Origin: Lepeophtheirus salmonis
Lineage: Eukaryota > Arthropoda > Copepoda > Siphonostomatoida > Caligidae
Direction: 5' to 3'
Length of the DNA stretch: 64,000 nt
NCBI RefSeq assembly: GCF_016086655.4
Contig: NC_052144.2
Location: 32,705,896 to 32,769,895 of the forward strand
Below are positions 61,701-64,000 of this stretch, one piece after another; position 1 is the stretch's first letter, and each line of letters begins with the position of its first letter. The translations under genes and the position numbers were made by a program. The notes below the pieces were generated by a model. That model was not told where the DNA came from and ran no database searches. It saw only the letters and a list, made by a program, of their open reading frames with translations.

Positions 61701-63740
61701 GTGTCACACTAATTTATATAATTCACACTATATATATATATAGGACTCAAATTCGGAAAATCTACTCAATATTAGTTTATAATTTTTAAAAATGTTTACT
61801 TTTGATCTCTATATGTCTGTATTGTTATTTATCAATAATATGGCATGGCAAATGCAATTATAGATATTATACTAAATATAACTAAGTAATATTACCATAT
61901 TATATTTATTACATTAGCATAAAGTTTTGTTCAAAATCAAGGTTTGGGAACCAAATAAAAAACCTAGAGTAAAATCTTAAAAAATCCAATCCATTCAATA
62001 TTGTTGTGTAACAAACATTCTATGTATGTAAATACATTTGCATACTATATTTTATAATTGAGGCATAAGTTACTTATTCTTGACGCAAATATGTTCTTGT
62101 TGTTTCTAAATAGTAAAAATAGTCTAAATATTAGTTCATTCCCAAATAAAATGTTAGAAATTACATTTCTTTTACTTAACATTCCTTTTTTCCAGATTTT
62201 ATTGCCCCCATATTGAATATGAACTATTTATAGACACATGATTTTAATTGGTCATTTGATCAGATGTTAAGTTACAACAAGTGATATGTTCAGAGTGTAA
62301 AGCTTAATATATAAATATATTTCATTATTTGCTATAAATTGCAATGATTAAACGTTTATAAATTAATTATTGTACCTCACTCTATAATTTTAAGACGTAT
62401 TTTTCATTGAACTATAAACTTACACTACAAAAAGAGCACCATTCTCTTACAAAATATATAAGAAAAATATTCCCTCAATAAATTCAAATAATTTAGTCCG
62501 CCAAATGATATTTTTTAAAAATATGTTCGGCTACATGTCTGCACAAAGAAATAAATAAGTATTATTTTCTTTATACGTCTCTCTATCAATGTTAAATCTT
62601 GAGTATATTAATTTTCAAATTTGTAGGAAATTAATAATTATTTAGGTTAATAATTTTTTTTTAAAGTTGTCTCAAATAAATAGAAATTTATTAATAGACA
62701 CAGATTAACAAAAGAAAATTCTCTAAAATCAGACAGGGAAACAAAAATTACTAATTCATAATTTATACTTTATATTTGTTTTATTAGAATTTGAATTAGG
62801 TCTCTGATATAAGATATGTTATAAACTTTTTTGATTAGTATTTTAGTTGCTTATAGAAAAATTTATTTTTAAGATAAAAAGGTTAATCACTTATACTCTA
62901 TACTTTAACGTAAATAATTTTTTTCAAGATAACTGATAAATTTATCACGTTCCTGTTGTTTGACAGCAAAAATTGTATTTTATAGTTGAAATTGTTTGAA
63001 TAATTAGATAAAAATTTATGAAAATAATGTTTTGAAAACTGTACAATTTTTTACCAAAAAAAAGATATATGATTTTATTACCATCCGTCAACAACACTTT
63101 AAAAAATGTAAAATTTCAAGACTTTAGGACCAGTGAACAACATTTATTATTTTTAAATACATATTTGATTAGGAATAATAATTTTTTTTTCTATTTTTTG
63201 AATGATTCATAGAAAAATAATATTTAAAAATATATATTTGATCAGCAATACTACGTGTTTGTTGTTGATATATTTTGAATTACATGTCTCAAACCAAATC
63301 CATTTTCAGAACTTGTACGCTTAGATATTGCTTATCAAAACTATATATACTCTTGTATGAATGGGTTTTAGTTGCCAATCAAGATATTGGTTTAATTATA
63401 CAATTCCATAAAATTTCAATTTTGTTGACATTATTCGTGTACTTATATATTTGGCATCAATAATATTATTGCACTAATTACGAACTAACAATTTGTTTAT
63501 TATGATCAGTTTAGGTTTTGGAATATTTTGAATTTTAAACATTTTTACACTTTTACGCATAGAAATGTGACAATTTTTGAGGATGAAGAATCACCAAAAT
63601 ATTTTTGAAAATAAAATAATCACAGGCCAAATTTAAAAAAACTTACATTCCATTCAAATACTAACTTGAATATCTTCCTGTAGTTTTTCAACCTTCCTGC
63701 ACACAAAGTCTTGATTATGATAGTTTTTTTGAAATATTTA
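58710..63740. other. Extremely A+T-rich DNA without recognisable genes
   Basis: Long runs of A and T and no stable frame. The short frame at 61507-61743 (78 aa) lies in a slightly richer patch (61500-61710) with no motif. No repeat from elsewhere in the window was recognised here. Confidence 0.5.
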
Positions 63741-63754
63741 TTTTTTCAAATTTA

Positions 63755-64000
63755 TAGAGGTGTGTTCGTTTAAGATGAGACACTCGGTTTTAGGCTAGAC
63801 AAAAAGTCATAACTTCAAATAGGTATTTTCGTTTAATTTTGCACTTTCAATACATGTAGTTCATATTAAGACACACAATTTTCCCTCAATCCCAACCGTT
63901 GTCGGCAACAATCTGTAATAGCTTTATTTTGAACTTTTTGCAGCTGTTTTTGATGAAGCTCTGGCTCAAATTGGACTAAGCGTCAACCTTCGTCGCCCTT
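63755..64000. other. Possible start of a mobile element or gene at the right edge
   Basis: G+C rises toward the edge. AGGTGTGTTCGTTTAAGATG at 63758, just after TATAG, could be a terminal repeat. The minus strand reads QLQKVQNKAITDCCRQRLGL. The element, if real, is cut by the window end. Confidence 0.25.

Noticed and set aside
1..64000. CRISPR arrays, bacterial operons, rRNA genes
   Set aside because: No regularly spaced identical repeats, no Shine-Dalgarno-linked gene runs and no rRNA-like conserved blocks were seen; introns and transposons show the DNA is eukaryotic.

Overview
This is eukaryotic, strongly A+T-rich genomic DNA. There are no operons and no long uninterrupted genes; the proven introns are 55-56 nt with GT...AG ends. 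Promoters have a TATA box with a TCAGT-type initiator about 34 nt downstream, as in arthropods. Relics of many transposon superfamilies (P/THAP, mariner, hAT, piggyBac-like, Ty3/gypsy, LINE) are scattered throughout. The best guess is an arthropod, possibly a parasitic copepod, but the species is an inference and cannot be proved from the window.

The one clear gene system is a dispersed tandem family of small secreted proteins, all on the + strand, called copies A-F here: A (7285-7747), B (13603-14147), C (27923-28163, a 5'-truncated, frameshifted pseudogene), D (33254-33701), E (42489-42994) and F (47359-47863). A seventh position near 1365-1610 keeps only flanking sequence of the family. 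Each intact copy has TATAAATA, an initiator 33-34 nt later, a short 5' UTR, a first exon coding only Met-Lys, a 55-56 nt phase-0 intron, and one second exon giving a 130-162 residue protein. The proteins have a signal peptide of about 16 residues, contain no cysteine, and are rich in Pro, Ser, Asn, Gln, His and Phe, with a conserved core TSTPxPIVVxTPVPVF. No function is known to me. The tiny first exon that splits the signal peptide is typical of arthropod cuticle and secreted structural protein genes.

Copies A, B, C and E share one type of 3' UTR and flank; D and F share another. The coding exon of F nonetheless belongs with A and E, which suggests gene conversion confined to the gene body. 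A and D carry independent premature stops that remove nearly the same 14-17 residue tail.

Layout: 1-1225 old repeat also found at 23459-24735 and 38520-39190; 2080-3060 LINE relic; 5250-6180 unknown degenerate coding-like DNA; 6368-6539 recent 86-bp tandem duplication; 7040-7930 gene A; 8890-9195 GC-rich exon-like island; 13066-13208 small foldback element; 13533-14265 gene B; 16850-16930 hAT end; 17295-19171 P-element-like transposase with THAP remnant; 25423-26010 gene fragment; 27923-28940 pseudogene C with duplicated flank cut at a TTAA by a piggyBac-like end; 29780-31830 Ty3/gypsy relic; 33184-33859 gene D; 38308-38450 mariner scrap; 39430-39850 BED-finger-like fragment; 42419-43112 gene E; 43620-44620 LINE relic; 47289-47974 gene F; 52432-52474 near-perfect palindrome; 53540-53870 Tc1/mariner HTH relic; 57265-57812 deleted mariner with intact ends; 58710-63740 very A+T-rich DNA with nothing recognisable. 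Except for the gene family, almost every coding trace is a decayed mobile element or an unrecognised fragment.
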